Origin: Eutrophocola sp964503965 | Lineage (GTDB): Bacteria > Pseudomonadota > Gammaproteobacteria > Pseudomonadales > Pseudohongiellaceae | DNA length: 64,000 nucleotides | Assembly: GCA_964503965.1 (NCBI GenBank) | Contig: CAZDCK010000004.1 | Span: 62,001-126,000, forward strand | Direction: 5' to 3' | In this document: piece by piece, positions 25,878 to 35,353 of the stretch | How positions within the stretch are numbered: the first letter of the stretch is position 1 | Layout of the letters: each line of letters begins with the position of its first letter | Program-made: the position numbers and the translations under genes | Notes under the pieces: generated by a model | What the model was told of the DNA's origin: nothing | The model's input: only the letters and a program-made list of their open reading frames with translations | The model's database searches: none

Positions 25878-28502
25878 TTATCGACTGAGCGTTATACTGG
25901 CTTGCGTATTCGATGGACGAACCGGCTTGATCAGGGGTTCGTTCACGACCAGTTTGACCCAGATGGTGTCGTCGCCACTGAACCAGGAAGTCTCGTTCGC
26001 CTCGCGTAAGGCGTCTATGCTGCGCTGCTGCGTGCCGGAGGCTGCGCTGGCAAAACCTGGCACTTCAAACATGACCCATGAGCCCTGGTCCATTTCACTC
26101 ACACTGAGCGAGACTTCATCGCGCTCGGTCAGCACCTGGATCTCGGTGCCGGCCCGCACGGTACTCTGATTGGCTGTTATTTTGTGCTCCTTGCCATTGC
26201 GGACAACCGTGATGGGCGCCGGCGGCGCAGGACGAGGTGGCGGCGCTGCCCGGGCGGCTCCAGGGGGTGGAGGGGGTGGAAAGCTCGGACGGACGAATCC
26301 GAATCCAAAGCCGCCTCTTAATTCCCCGGGAGCGGGAGGCGTTGCAATTTGACCCGCCCTGAAATTCAGACGTCCGACATCACCCGGGCACACAGAGGCG
26401 TTCCAGGTGGGGTGAATCTCGCAGGCTTCTTCATCCGTGGCGACGCTATCGTTCTCGCCGTCATGGACCAGGATATAGGCGTCTCTCTTGCCACCCACCG
26501 AACCGTCCAGGTCGTGGATGGCTGCAGACCTGTAAGCCACGGCACCCCGGTTGTCACTGTCGAACCGGGGATCGATGTTGGGAAAATATACCGGCTTGGC
26601 ATTGACGAATTGTGCCCCGCTGACAGTGTTTTCGGTAGTGACCCCCGCGCCTGTAAACAACAGCCAGGAAAGTGCGCCTGTTTTTCTCTGATCATTGTCC
26701 TGGTAATTCACGAATGTGGTATCCACCACCTCATGACGGTAATCATAGTATTCGTAACCGCGGATCGGGAAATCCGGTATCAGCGGCTTCGGCAGACTGC
26801 GGCCGTAGGCGACTTCCTCCGGCGTTTCAGGATTGCCGATGTTATCGGTTTCGCCCACGACCAGCGCATCGATCAACCGTGAGGTAAAGCGCTCACTGCC
26901 GAACGTACCGGTTGAATGGGTCATGCCAATGGCGTTGTCAGCGAGTTTAGCATTGCTGAATACGTGAAGTTCACCCCGGCCCCAGATTCCACCATGGCGG
27001 TTCTTCCAGGCGGTCAGATCCTCGAAGTGCGATTCCACCATCTCGCTGTACGGGTCAGCAGGAACTTCCAGCGGCGTGTACGCGGTGAAGGACAGGTCGA
27101 AGGTGTTGTCTTCATTGATGTTGCGGTCGAACATGAAACCGTCGTAGTTGGAATGGGACACGTTGCCCCGGAATTCACGCAAGGGGGTACGGCGCGGCCA
27201 GGTGTTGAGGCTGTCATCCGAGCCCAGGAATGCACCATTGGGATGCTCCGGCAGGGAAAACCAGAAGCCGGTCGCCTCACTACCGGCGGCCACATTGTCC
27301 ACGAAAGTATTGTCAGGGTTCGTGATCCAGTATGCCGCGACTGTATTGTCGGAAGGCAGCAGGGTATGTTCCCCGGACATGCTGATGCGCCTGATGGCCT
27401 GGCGGTTTTCGCCATCAACCTCACCGTTTGGCCCGAGGTTGTAGGGCACACATTCCAGGGTGGGATGACACTTGATCTGGATCGCCAGGTTTTTGATGAA
27501 TGCGTTACCGGTCTCAATGCCGTCTTCCATGAAGAAGCAGTGGCCAACGCTGTTGTAGGTGACGTTGTTCTCCACACGCAGGTCATGGGTACCGTGCACG
27601 GTCACGCAGCGATTGAAGGTGTCATGGATGGCAGAGTTCCTGATGTACTGGCCCTGTCCGCCATCGCCCACCAGATGCCAGTGAATCGGGTAGCGGGCCA
27701 GCTCCATGTGTTGCCCCATGCGATTGAGTTCGACGCCCTCCACATACATTTTGCTGGTCACCATGGCCATGATGTGACCACCGAAATACGACTCAAGCGA
27801 ATCTTCAGAGGACTGAATCTTGATGTTGTGGGTCAGCAGGCCCACTTCGCCGCGCTCATCCACACCAAAGGAAATCTCACCAAAGTGCATGTATGCAAGC
27901 GGCTCGGTCAGTGTGATGGTGTTGTCGTCAACGGTGGCGATGGTGCGACGTTCGGCCTGGCGCGGGTTGTAATCCGTGGAGGCCAGCACGATCTCGTCCC
28001 CGGCCATCCACTGGCTGGCATCCAGGACATGAATAGCGGTGCTGCCCGCCTCGGCGGTCTCGGCAAGCCTGGTCCAGGTATGGGTACGATTACCATGCAG
28101 GTTCAGGGTGCCGCCCGAGAGCATGATGCCGCGGTCGCCCATGCCCATTAGTTGTTCGCCTTCGTTGTTGTCGGTGAGCGTGATGGTGGCTTTGTGGGTA
28201 TAAGGATTGGCTTCGGTGCCGATCTGCAACTCGCCTGACACCAAAATCCATTCGGTGGTCAGTGACAGGTCGGATTCGTCTGCAAACACAAGTTTGCCGT
28301 TGATGGTGAGTCCGTTCAGGGGCGGCGGGCTAACGTCCAGCAGCACTTCCAGGTCACGGGCAATGGTCACTCTGTCACCGGCGACCGGGACCTGGTTGTT
28401 GGGCCAGGTCGCCGCATCGGACCAGCGCAGGGACTGAGCCTGTGCGGTGAAGCCCGTTAAAACGAGAAAAGCCAGCAAAAACAAGCGAATGGATATACGC
28501 AT
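25878..28502 (-). CDS. Secreted CEMIP/TMEM2-like protein with G8 domain and beta-helix (paralogue 3)
   Basis: 874 residues with the same plan as paralogue 2: signal peptide 1-22, G8 domain, beta-helix with YPIHWH, CVTVHGT, GHCFFMEDG, TLLPSDN, AAGSEATGFWF, NVSHSNYDGFM, VVGETDNIGNP, FPIRGYEYYD, and the C-terminal module ending in QASITLSR. It differs by a proline/glycine-rich linker (about 740-785, coded around 26215-26345) inserted before the C-terminal module, where paralogue 2 has a different sequence. The upstream element at 28557-28576 is conserved. It may have arisen by duplication with paralogue 2 across the GMC/beta-propeller genes. Confidence 0.88.
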   Translation of the reverse strand: MRISIRLFLLAFLVLTGFTAQAQSLRWSDAATWPNNQVPVAGDRVTIARDLEVLLDVSPPPLNGLTINGKLVFADESDLSLTTEWILVSGELQIGTEANPYTHKATITLTDNNEGEQLMGMGDRGIMLSGGTLNLHGNRTHTWTRLAETAEAGSTAIHVLDASQWMAGDEIVLASTDYNPRQAERRTIATVDDNTITLTEPLAYMHFGEISFGVDERGEVGLLTHNIKIQSSEDSLESYFGGHIMAMVTSKMYVEGVELNRMGQHMELARYPIHWHLVGDGGQGQYIRNSAIHDTFNRCVTVHGTHDLRVENNVTYNSVGHCFFMEDGIETGNAFIKNLAIQIKCHPTLECVPYNLGPNGEVDGENRQAIRRISMSGEHTLLPSDNTVAAYWITNPDNTFVDNVAAGSEATGFWFSLPEHPNGAFLGSDDSLNTWPRRTPLREFRGNVSHSNYDGFMFDRNINEDNTFDLSFTAYTPLEVPADPYSEMVESHFEDLTAWKNRHGGIWGRGELHVFSNAKLADNAIGMTHSTGTFGSERFTSRLIDALVVGETDNIGNPETPEEVAYGRSLPKPLIPDFPIRGYEYYDYRHEVVDTTFVNYQDNDQRKTGALSWLLFTGAGVTTENTVSGAQFVNAKPVYFPNIDPRFDSDNRGAVAYRSAAIHDLDGSVGGKRDAYILVHDGENDSVATDEEACEIHPTWNASVCPGDVGRLNFRAGQIATPPAPGELRGGFGFGFVRPSFPPPPPPGAARAAPPPRPAPPAPITVVRNGKEHKITANQSTVRAGTEIQVLTERDEVSLSVSEMDQGSWVMFEVPGFASAASGTQQRSIDALREANETSWFSGDDTIWVKLVVNEPLIKPVRPSNTQASITLSR

Positions 28503-28556
28503 GGACTCAGATGCTCCCTGACGGCCAGTTAATTAACCCCTCAAAACAGGTCACTG

Positions 28557-28576
28557 AGGATAGCATGATTTTTTGG
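28557..28576 (-). promoter_or_regulatory. Conserved upstream element of CEMIP-like gene 3
   Basis: On the minus strand the element ends ATCATGCTATCCT, an extended -10 shape 55-60 bases before the start codon, preceded by a GCCAAAAAA box. Third copy of the element seen upstream of genes 1 and 2. Confidence 0.5.
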
Positions 28577-28775
28577 CAAATAACCTACGACACGAAAGGC
28601 GATCATGAAGGTAAGAGAGGAGGGCACACTAACGCTCAGAAATTTGTTGATCAGGTTACTCAGCCCCTAATAATTGGGGGCCAGGTTTCTGGGACATTCA
28701 TCTGTTTCGGAGCTTGTCATCGATTTTTTGCGCGGGGCAGGATCGAAAGCATGTGCTGCGCGCCGCGGGCAATAA

Positions 28776-28807
28776 AAAACCCGGCCGCATTACTGAGGCC
28801 GGGTTTT
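28776..28807 (-). terminator. Terminator of the TonB receptor gene
   Basis: Stem AAAACCCGGCC/GGCCGGGTTTT (11 perfect pairs) with a 10-base loop, followed on the minus strand by further Ts. It lies 26 bases after the stop codon of the receptor gene. Confidence 0.93.
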
Positions 28808-28832
28808 CTGCAAGCACTTCGAAGGCGGGAGC

Positions 28833-31832
28833 CTAGAAGTTCATGTTGACCCCCAACACGTACCGGCGGCCGATGGCGTCGTACAGGCCGTTGATGCCCG
28901 AGGTGCCTCCAAGGAAGCCAACGCCGTCGCCCGGAGTCAGGGGCGGTGCTTCATCCAGCAGGTTGTTCACCGTCAAGAAGACATTATAGGTGTTGCCCCC
29001 TTCACCGGTGAAGTCATAGCCCAGAGTAAGGTCGGTAACAAACACGGACTCGATAGTATTGTCATCCTTCTCTCCAGGTGGGCTGAATCGATCCTGCGTC
29101 CAACTGTCGATGTACTGGCCGTTCACGAAGGCTCTGAAATCACCCCTGGTGTAGGTCAGGTTGGTCAGGAAGCGATTCGTGGGATCGGAACGATCCAAGT
29201 AGTCCCTGGGGGCGCCAGGGACCAGCTGTGAGCGCTCATCGATGTGGCTGCCGATCAAGCGCCAGCTCAGGCTTTCGTCACCGCCGAAGAGACTGATGTC
29301 GGTTGTGTAACGCATTTCCAGGTCGAAGCCCTTCAGGCGCAGCTCATCGAGGTTGAAGTAGATCGTGGTGATTCTCGTGATCTGGCCGGTTTCCGGGCTG
29401 CGTTCGATCAGGTCACAGAGTTCCTGGGCACCCGCAAAACAGTTATCAACGATGTCCTGGAAGGGCGGCTGGGCCATAGCACCATCAATCTTGATGTCAT
29501 ACCAGTCACCCGAGATGGAGAAACCGGGCAGCCAGCTGGGCTGGTACACGGCGCCGAAGGTGAGGGTATCTGCTTCCTCCGGGTCTACGCTCGGGTTGCC
29601 GGCATTACGACTGGCGGTGAAGATAAAGCTGTTGCCCAGAAAGGGGTCAACCACGGCCGCACCACCTGCGGTTTCGTCAAAACGCTCTCTCAGGGTGGCG
29701 GCCCTCACGTCACGTGAGCTGGTGGCCCTGACCCGGAAATCGTCGTTGATTTGCCAGCTCAGGCCCACCTTCCAGGACTCGACGCCGCCTGAGCCCGAGT
29801 AGTCCGCGTAGCGGTACGCCAGGCTCGCGTCCAGTTGCTGGATCAGGGGGGAGTCGGCGATCAGCGGGACGTTGACTTCGCCGAAGACCTCGTCAACCGT
29901 GAAGCTACCATCCAAGATCGTGGTGGGGGTCTGGATGGAACCGGTGAACAGGATACGTGACAGGTTGCCGGCGCCCTGGAAGCCAGGGGGCACACTGCCA
30001 GCCCGAATGCCCGGCATGCCACCTGGGAAGTTTTCCGGTACAAGGCCACGGAAGCCGGTATTCTGGCCGCCGAGGAAGACGAACTCGTCATCGAGTTCCT
30101 TGACCGACTGGTAGACCTCGTCCTTGCGGTGGGAGGCGCCGAAGAAGGCCAGGATCGGGCCGGCGCCCCAGCCCTCATGCAGCTCGCCGTCGATGGTGAT
30201 TTCGGCGAAGGTCTGCTCGTAGAGGCTCTCGATGAACTTCTCGTCGTCGATTACGTAGTCGATGCCGTCCGGCGTGGTGGCTGCGCTCTGCACGCCGCCC
30301 AGCAGGTTGATGGGACGGCAGTCACCCCATTCCGCGGGATTGACGATAGCGGCGTAACACGCAGGCTGGCCGTCTGGGCCGACCACGGCATCCATGGCGG
30401 GAAACAGGTACTGCAGGTCCGGACCGTTGAAGAACTGCTGGCGCTGGTCGACGCGTCCGTACTGGGCGTAGCCCTTGACGTTCCAGTCTGTGAAGAAGCC
30501 CGCATCATCCAGGCGCAGGTTGAAGCCCACGGTGCCGGACTTGGAGCGGTCATTCTGGGTGATGGTGTACTGTCCCAGCGGATTGTCAGCCTGGTTGTCA
30601 CCGATCAATGCCATGTTAAACGAGGCCAGGCCTTCGTCGTCCATGATCTGCTGGACATTGGCGGGCAGGAAGGGGTTGCCGGAGAAGACGTTGACGGTCC
30701 AGGGACCCTGCAGGAAGGGCGTGGAGAACCAGGGGCTTTCCACTTCCGTGAATCCGTAAATACCCTGGGCGTAGATGTTCAGGTTGTCGGAGACATCGTG
30801 GTCGTAATAGACGAACACGTTATCCCTGTCGTTGCGAGCCGCGATCTGGTTGTCGGCGTCGTTCTGCCAGTTCTGGGTTGACTCGGTCAGCGCCTGGCAG
30901 TTACAGCCACCTTCGAACTGGCCGACGCCGGAGAAGGACTGCGGACCGGCGACCACGCTACCGCCGTCGTCGCGGGTGAATTCCCAGCGATGCAGGGCCG
31001 AGCCTGGTGCATTGATGACACCGCCGGTTGAAACCGCCGTGGACACCACGTAGTCACGCGTGATCAGGGTGGGGCCGTTGGGGTCCGGGTTGGTGATGCG
31101 GGCCTGTTGACGGTACCAGGATCTGTCTTCCAGAGCCTCCACTGAACGAATCTCTTCCATGCGGAACGAGTCGATGGAGAGCAACAGGTGACCGTTAGTG
31201 CCGATATCGCGGCCGTGGGTAATACCCAGCTCGCTGTTGTCGCCGTCTGCCCTGTAGGACGTCCCCGCCTGGGCTTTCACCTTGGTGCCGTTGTAGTCCG
31301 TGTCCAGGATGAAGTTGATGACGCCAGCCACAGCGTCGGTGCCGTAGGCGGCGGAGGCACCGCCGGTTACGGCCTGTACGCTGCGTATAGCCGCCTCGGG
31401 TAAGGCGCTCACATTGGGTATACCCCAACGGTTACCGGCGGGAACGCGCCGGCCGTCCAACAGCACCAGAGACCTCTGGGAACCCGCGCCACGCAGGTTC
31501 AGGTTGGTGCCGGCAGAGTTCCAGCCGACCTGACTGGGACGCTGATTGTTGAAAAACTGGGGCAGTTTGCTCAGTGACTCACCGAGCTGTCCAGGGTCGA
31601 TATTGCCTAGCTCTTCCAGGCCCAGGTCGGTCACGGGCGTTGGAGATTCCATTCCTTCGCGCTGAATGCGGGTGCCCGTGATCTGGATTTCCTCGATTTC
31701 ATCCTGGGCATAAGCCTGGCTGGCCAGTGAAGTGGCGAGAGCAAGAGCCGAGAGTTTGAGTGTGTTGAGTGGAAAGCTTCGGGTCGATTGCCGCGATGCT
31801 TTCTTGTGACATGAAGAATGGTTCTCTTTCAT
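28833..31832 (-). CDS. TonB-dependent outer-membrane receptor
   Basis: 999 residues. Signal peptide about 1-43 (QAYAQ), short TonB-box-like segment (EIEEIQITGTR), plug domain about 60-180 (TPVTDLGLEELGNIDPGQLGESLSKLPQ ... RGAGSQRSLVLLDGRRVP ... GGASAAYGTDAVAGVINFIL), then a 22-strand barrel ending in VLGVNMNF with C-terminal Phe. The type, common in carbohydrate- and aromatic-degrading proteobacteria, imports oligomers or bulky ligands. Its position beside CEMIP-like gene 3 on the same strand suggests uptake of the released products, but the receptor lies upstream with its own terminator, so they are separate transcripts. Confidence 0.95.
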   Translation of the reverse strand: MKENHSSCHKKASRQSTRSFPLNTLKLSALALATSLASQAYAQDEIEEIQITGTRIQREGMESPTPVTDLGLEELGNIDPGQLGESLSKLPQFFNNQRPSQVGWNSAGTNLNLRGAGSQRSLVLLDGRRVPAGNRWGIPNVSALPEAAIRSVQAVTGGASAAYGTDAVAGVINFILDTDYNGTKVKAQAGTSYRADGDNSELGITHGRDIGTNGHLLLSIDSFRMEEIRSVEALEDRSWYRQQARITNPDPNGPTLITRDYVVSTAVSTGGVINAPGSALHRWEFTRDDGGSVVAGPQSFSGVGQFEGGCNCQALTESTQNWQNDADNQIAARNDRDNVFVYYDHDVSDNLNIYAQGIYGFTEVESPWFSTPFLQGPWTVNVFSGNPFLPANVQQIMDDEGLASFNMALIGDNQADNPLGQYTITQNDRSKSGTVGFNLRLDDAGFFTDWNVKGYAQYGRVDQRQQFFNGPDLQYLFPAMDAVVGPDGQPACYAAIVNPAEWGDCRPINLLGGVQSAATTPDGIDYVIDDEKFIESLYEQTFAEITIDGELHEGWGAGPILAFFGASHRKDEVYQSVKELDDEFVFLGGQNTGFRGLVPENFPGGMPGIRAGSVPPGFQGAGNLSRILFTGSIQTPTTILDGSFTVDEVFGEVNVPLIADSPLIQQLDASLAYRYADYSGSGGVESWKVGLSWQINDDFRVRATSSRDVRAATLRERFDETAGGAAVVDPFLGNSFIFTASRNAGNPSVDPEEADTLTFGAVYQPSWLPGFSISGDWYDIKIDGAMAQPPFQDIVDNCFAGAQELCDLIERSPETGQITRITTIYFNLDELRLKGFDLEMRYTTDISLFGGDESLSWRLIGSHIDERSQLVPGAPRDYLDRSDPTNRFLTNLTYTRGDFRAFVNGQYIDSWTQDRFSPPGEKDDNTIESVFVTDLTLGYDFTGEGGNTYNVFLTVNNLLDEAPPLTPGDGVGFLGGTSGINGLYDAIGRRYVLGVNMNF

Positions 31833-32153
31833 CTCTTTCCCCTTTCTAATTGATATTATGAATGGTTTCCGGAATGCCAGAGTCCGGTATTTTCCGCATT
31901 AAAATCAAAGAGATGCTTCTGTTATTCGGACGAAGGTGAAGCTCCTTTCTTTCGCCCCTGGTTTAATGACCAGGGCAGCAAGACTCGTGACAGTGCTCCC
32001 TGGTTCACCAGATGATACTGATAATTATTTGCAATAATCAAGCGCTCAGGGGAAAAGCTGCCGCTTGTTGATGAATGGCAACCAGATTATGAGACTGTTG
32101 ATGTAAACAGCCCCGTTACAGTCCCCGGGGGGGGGTGAGGAATTTCCCCAGGT
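31833..32153. other. Promoter region of the TonB receptor gene
   Basis: About 320 bases between the RND gene end and the receptor start. It contains a long C/G run (CCCCGGGGGGGGG, about 32122-32134) that could be prone to slippage. No gene and no convincing terminator were seen. Confidence 0.4.
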
Positions 32154-35100
32154 TTATTGTCCGGCGGTAGCGGGGGCATGATTGCCGGTATTGTTGCCGG
32201 GAATGGTGGGTACCAGGGTGTCGTTGTCACCCTGCAGGGACTTCAATGCTTTGGCTACGGCTTCCGGGGAACCGCTGTTTCTGGCAATCAGCTTGTACAT
32301 CACGGGGACCACGAACAGGGTCATGAGCGTTGTCATGAGTACTCCCGAGAAAATCACGATACCCAATTGTATGCGGCTTTCCGACCCCGCGCCGCTGGAC
32401 ATGATCAACGGCACCGCGCCCATGATGGTGGACAAGGCCGTCATCAGAACCGGACGCAAACGCAGCTTGCACGCATACAGAATTGCCTCATTGAATTTAT
32501 GGCCGGTGTCCCTGAGCTGGTTGATGAACTCCACGATCAGAATGCCGTTCTTGCTGGCAATCCCCACCAGGATAATCAGGCCGATGTTGGTGTAGATGTT
32601 AATGGACCCACCCGTAAGGTAGATCCCCAGCAGTGCGCCAAAGAAGGCCAGGGGTACTGTGGTCATGATGACCAGGGGGTGTATAAAGCTTTCAAACTGT
32701 GCTGCCAGGACCAGCAGAACCACGATCAGCGACATGGCGACAATGAAGGCCAGGTCCCCGCCGGAATTTTTCAGATCCAGGGACTCTCCCTTGTAGTTGA
32801 TCTGGGCATAGTCCGGTAATTCTTCCTGTACCACATTTTCCAGAAAGCCCAGGGCTTCCTCCAGACGCACACCGGGTGCCAGACCGGCACTGATGGTGAT
32901 TGAGCGAACACGGTTGTAGCGGCTCAGTGTGTCAGGCCCCGCGCTGTTGGTGATGGACACCAGGTTGGATAGGGGAATCAGGCGGCCACTGGTATCGGAG
33001 CGGACATAAATATTGGTCAGGTCATCGGGGCTTTGACGCTGGGATGTTTCTGCCTGCAGGATCACATCATATTCCTCGCCAAGATCCGCAAAGGTAGTGA
33101 CGCGACTTTCACTCATCATGGCCTGCAGGGTCTGGCCAATAGCCTGGATGGAAACGCCAAGATCGGCAGCCCGGACTTTATCGACCGTGATACTCAGGCT
33201 GGGTTTGTTTTCATTAAAGTCGGAGTCAGGTCGTGTGAACATGCCACTTTCCCGGGCACGCTGGATCAGTATATCGCGCCACTGCACCAGTTCTTCATAG
33301 CTGCGCCCCCCGATCACAAACTGTACCGGTTGCCCTGACCCGCCCCGGCCGATACCGGAACGCATGAAATTGAATGACTGTACACCGGGCAGTTTCGCCC
33401 ATTGGGCATTGAGTTCATTCATCACCTGCTGGGTACTTTTCTCCCGTTCGGCCCAGTCAGGCAGGGCCACGAAAACAATGCCACCATTGACACCACTGCC
33501 GCCGCCCCAGCCAGGTACCATGGAAATCACATTTTCCACCTCGCCGCGCTCTTTGAATGGCTCAATGGCTTCCTGCATAAGATTGATCTGTTCCTCCATG
33601 TATTCAATGCCGGCACCTTCAGGGCCGCTGACACGGGTAATGAATACGCCCTGGTCTTCACTGGGGGCAAAGGTACTGGGGACCTGCTGCAACAGGGCAT
33701 AAATTGCCAGGCCAATGGCAGCCAGGAAAGGCAGGACCGCCCAGCTTGCCTTGAGGCAGGTTTGCAGGCCGCTTTGGTAGGCTTCCTGAAGCCAGGAAAA
33801 TACCTTGTCCACGTGTTTGGTAAGCCAGTTCTGTTCACTGTCGGCCTTGAGCAGCTTAGAACTCATCATGGGCGCCAGCGACAGTGCCAGGACACTGGAA
33901 AACACCACGGCAGCGCCGATGGTGAAGGCCAGCTCATACAGGAGAATGCCCATGTTGCCGTCCATGAAGACCACGGGGACAAATACGGCGATCAGTACCA
34001 CGGTGGTGGCAATCACGGCAAAGGCAACCTGCCTTGCTCCTTTGAAGGCTGCCAGTAACGGGGGCTCTCCCAGAGCGACACGACGCTGTATATTTTCCAG
34101 CACGACAATTGAGTCATCGACAATCAGGCCCACACTAAGCACCAGCGCGAGCAGGGTGATCAGGTTAATGGACAGATCCATGATGGAGAGAACGATGAAG
34201 GAGGCAATCAGGCACACCGGTATGGTGATGGCCGGGATAATCATGCTGCGGACGGAACCAAGGAACATGTAGATGACAATACTGACCAGGATCATGGTCA
34301 TAAAGATGGTTTCATACACCGAATCAATGGCATTTTCGATAAATGCCGCATCGCTGGTAGCAATAAAGAGTTCCATGTGTGAAGGCAGGGTGGCCTGCAC
34401 TTCCTCAACTTTTCTGGCCACATCCTGCATCACCTGCAGACTGTTGGCCGTAGACTGTTTAACAACTCCCAGGCCCACTGCCTGTTCTCCATTACCCTGA
34501 TAACTCATGCGATTGTTGGCAGCGCCGAGTTCAATGCGGGCAATTTCACCCAACGTGATCAGGTGGCCATCTTCACCACGGGCGATGACCAGGCGCGAGA
34601 AATCCTCGGGGGTCTGGAATATGCGCTCAACGCGCACCGTCAGTTCCATGCTGGAGGATTCAATACGCCCCGCCGGAACCTCGATATTCTCCCGCCGCAG
34701 GGCGGAGGCCACGTCAGTTACTGTCAGCTGCCGGGCCGCTAGGGCCTGGCGATCAAGCCAGATACGCATGGCGTAACCGCCGTTGCCGTTGATCTGTACG
34801 TTGGCAACCCCGTCGATGATGGCAAACTGGTCGACAATAAAGCGATTGGCGTAGTCATTAAGTTCCAGGAAATTCATCTGCGTACTGCGCAGATTCAGGT
34901 ACTGGATGGGGCGGGAATCATTATCTGCCTTGGATATCTCCGGGGGGTCCACATCTTCCGGCAATGCCTGGGTGATCCGGGAAATCTTCTCCCTGATGTC
35001 ATTGGCTCCTACCTCTATATCGTAACCCACATTGAATTCAACGGAGACACTGGCACTGCCGTCCCGGCTCGACGACGTGATGCTGGCAATTCCCTCAATA

Positions 35101-35318
35101 CCATTAATCTGGTCTTCGATAAGCTGCGTGACCTGGGTTTCAACCACCTCGGCCGAGGCCCCAGGGTAGGAGGCACTAATGGACACTACCGGCGAAGAAG
35201 TGTCGGGATATTCACGCAGGGGCAGTTCCAGGAAGGAGAGTAATCCGAAGCATACCAGCAGCAGGCTGATCACAGTTGCGAATACCGGGCGTTTAACGGA
35301 GATATCTGAAAGAATCAT
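32154..35318 (-). CDS. RND efflux transporter, inner-membrane pump
   Basis: 1054 residues, HAE1-type AcrB/MexF-like. N-terminal PVFATVISLLLVCFGLLSF transmembrane helix 1, porter domain, VGLIVDDSIVVLENIQRR in TM4 with the paired proton-relay aspartates, second half with the VNGGIVFV and later helices (VGIASKNGILIVEF). It pumps drugs, bile-like or aromatic compounds using the proton gradient. The adaptor gene lies 35 bases upstream in the same operon (35354-36487). No TolC-type outer-membrane gene is adjacent, so the pump probably uses one encoded elsewhere. Confidence 0.95.
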   Translation of the reverse strand: MILSDISVKRPVFATVISLLLVCFGLLSFLELPLREYPDTSSPVVSISASYPGASAEVVETQVTQLIEDQINGIEGIASITSSSRDGSASVSVEFNVGYDIEVGANDIREKISRITQALPEDVDPPEISKADNDSRPIQYLNLRSTQMNFLELNDYANRFIVDQFAIIDGVANVQINGNGGYAMRIWLDRQALAARQLTVTDVASALRRENIEVPAGRIESSSMELTVRVERIFQTPEDFSRLVIARGEDGHLITLGEIARIELGAANNRMSYQGNGEQAVGLGVVKQSTANSLQVMQDVARKVEEVQATLPSHMELFIATSDAAFIENAIDSVYETIFMTMILVSIVIYMFLGSVRSMIIPAITIPVCLIASFIVLSIMDLSINLITLLALVLSVGLIVDDSIVVLENIQRRVALGEPPLLAAFKGARQVAFAVIATTVVLIAVFVPVVFMDGNMGILLYELAFTIGAAVVFSSVLALSLAPMMSSKLLKADSEQNWLTKHVDKVFSWLQEAYQSGLQTCLKASWAVLPFLAAIGLAIYALLQQVPSTFAPSEDQGVFITRVSGPEGAGIEYMEEQINLMQEAIEPFKERGEVENVISMVPGWGGGSGVNGGIVFVALPDWAEREKSTQQVMNELNAQWAKLPGVQSFNFMRSGIGRGGSGQPVQFVIGGRSYEELVQWRDILIQRARESGMFTRPDSDFNENKPSLSITVDKVRAADLGVSIQAIGQTLQAMMSESRVTTFADLGEEYDVILQAETSQRQSPDDLTNIYVRSDTSGRLIPLSNLVSITNSAGPDTLSRYNRVRSITISAGLAPGVRLEEALGFLENVVQEELPDYAQINYKGESLDLKNSGGDLAFIVAMSLIVVLLVLAAQFESFIHPLVIMTTVPLAFFGALLGIYLTGGSINIYTNIGLIILVGIASKNGILIVEFINQLRDTGHKFNEAILYACKLRLRPVLMTALSTIMGAVPLIMSSGAGSESRIQLGIVIFSGVLMTTLMTLFVVPVMYKLIARNSGSPEAVAKALKSLQGDNDTLVPTIPGNNTGNHAPATAGQ

Positions 35319-35353
35319 GGCGGCTCAAACCTGGAAAGTGATGAAGGGTGAAT

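Noticed and set aside
26916..28151. 411-codon plus-strand frame
   Set aside because: Antisense of CEMIP-like gene 3; resembles the shadow over gene 2 because the sense sequences are similar.
28511..28849. 112-codon plus-strand frame
   Set aside because: It runs through the conserved upstream element of CEMIP-like gene 3 and the TonB receptor terminator, both better explanations.
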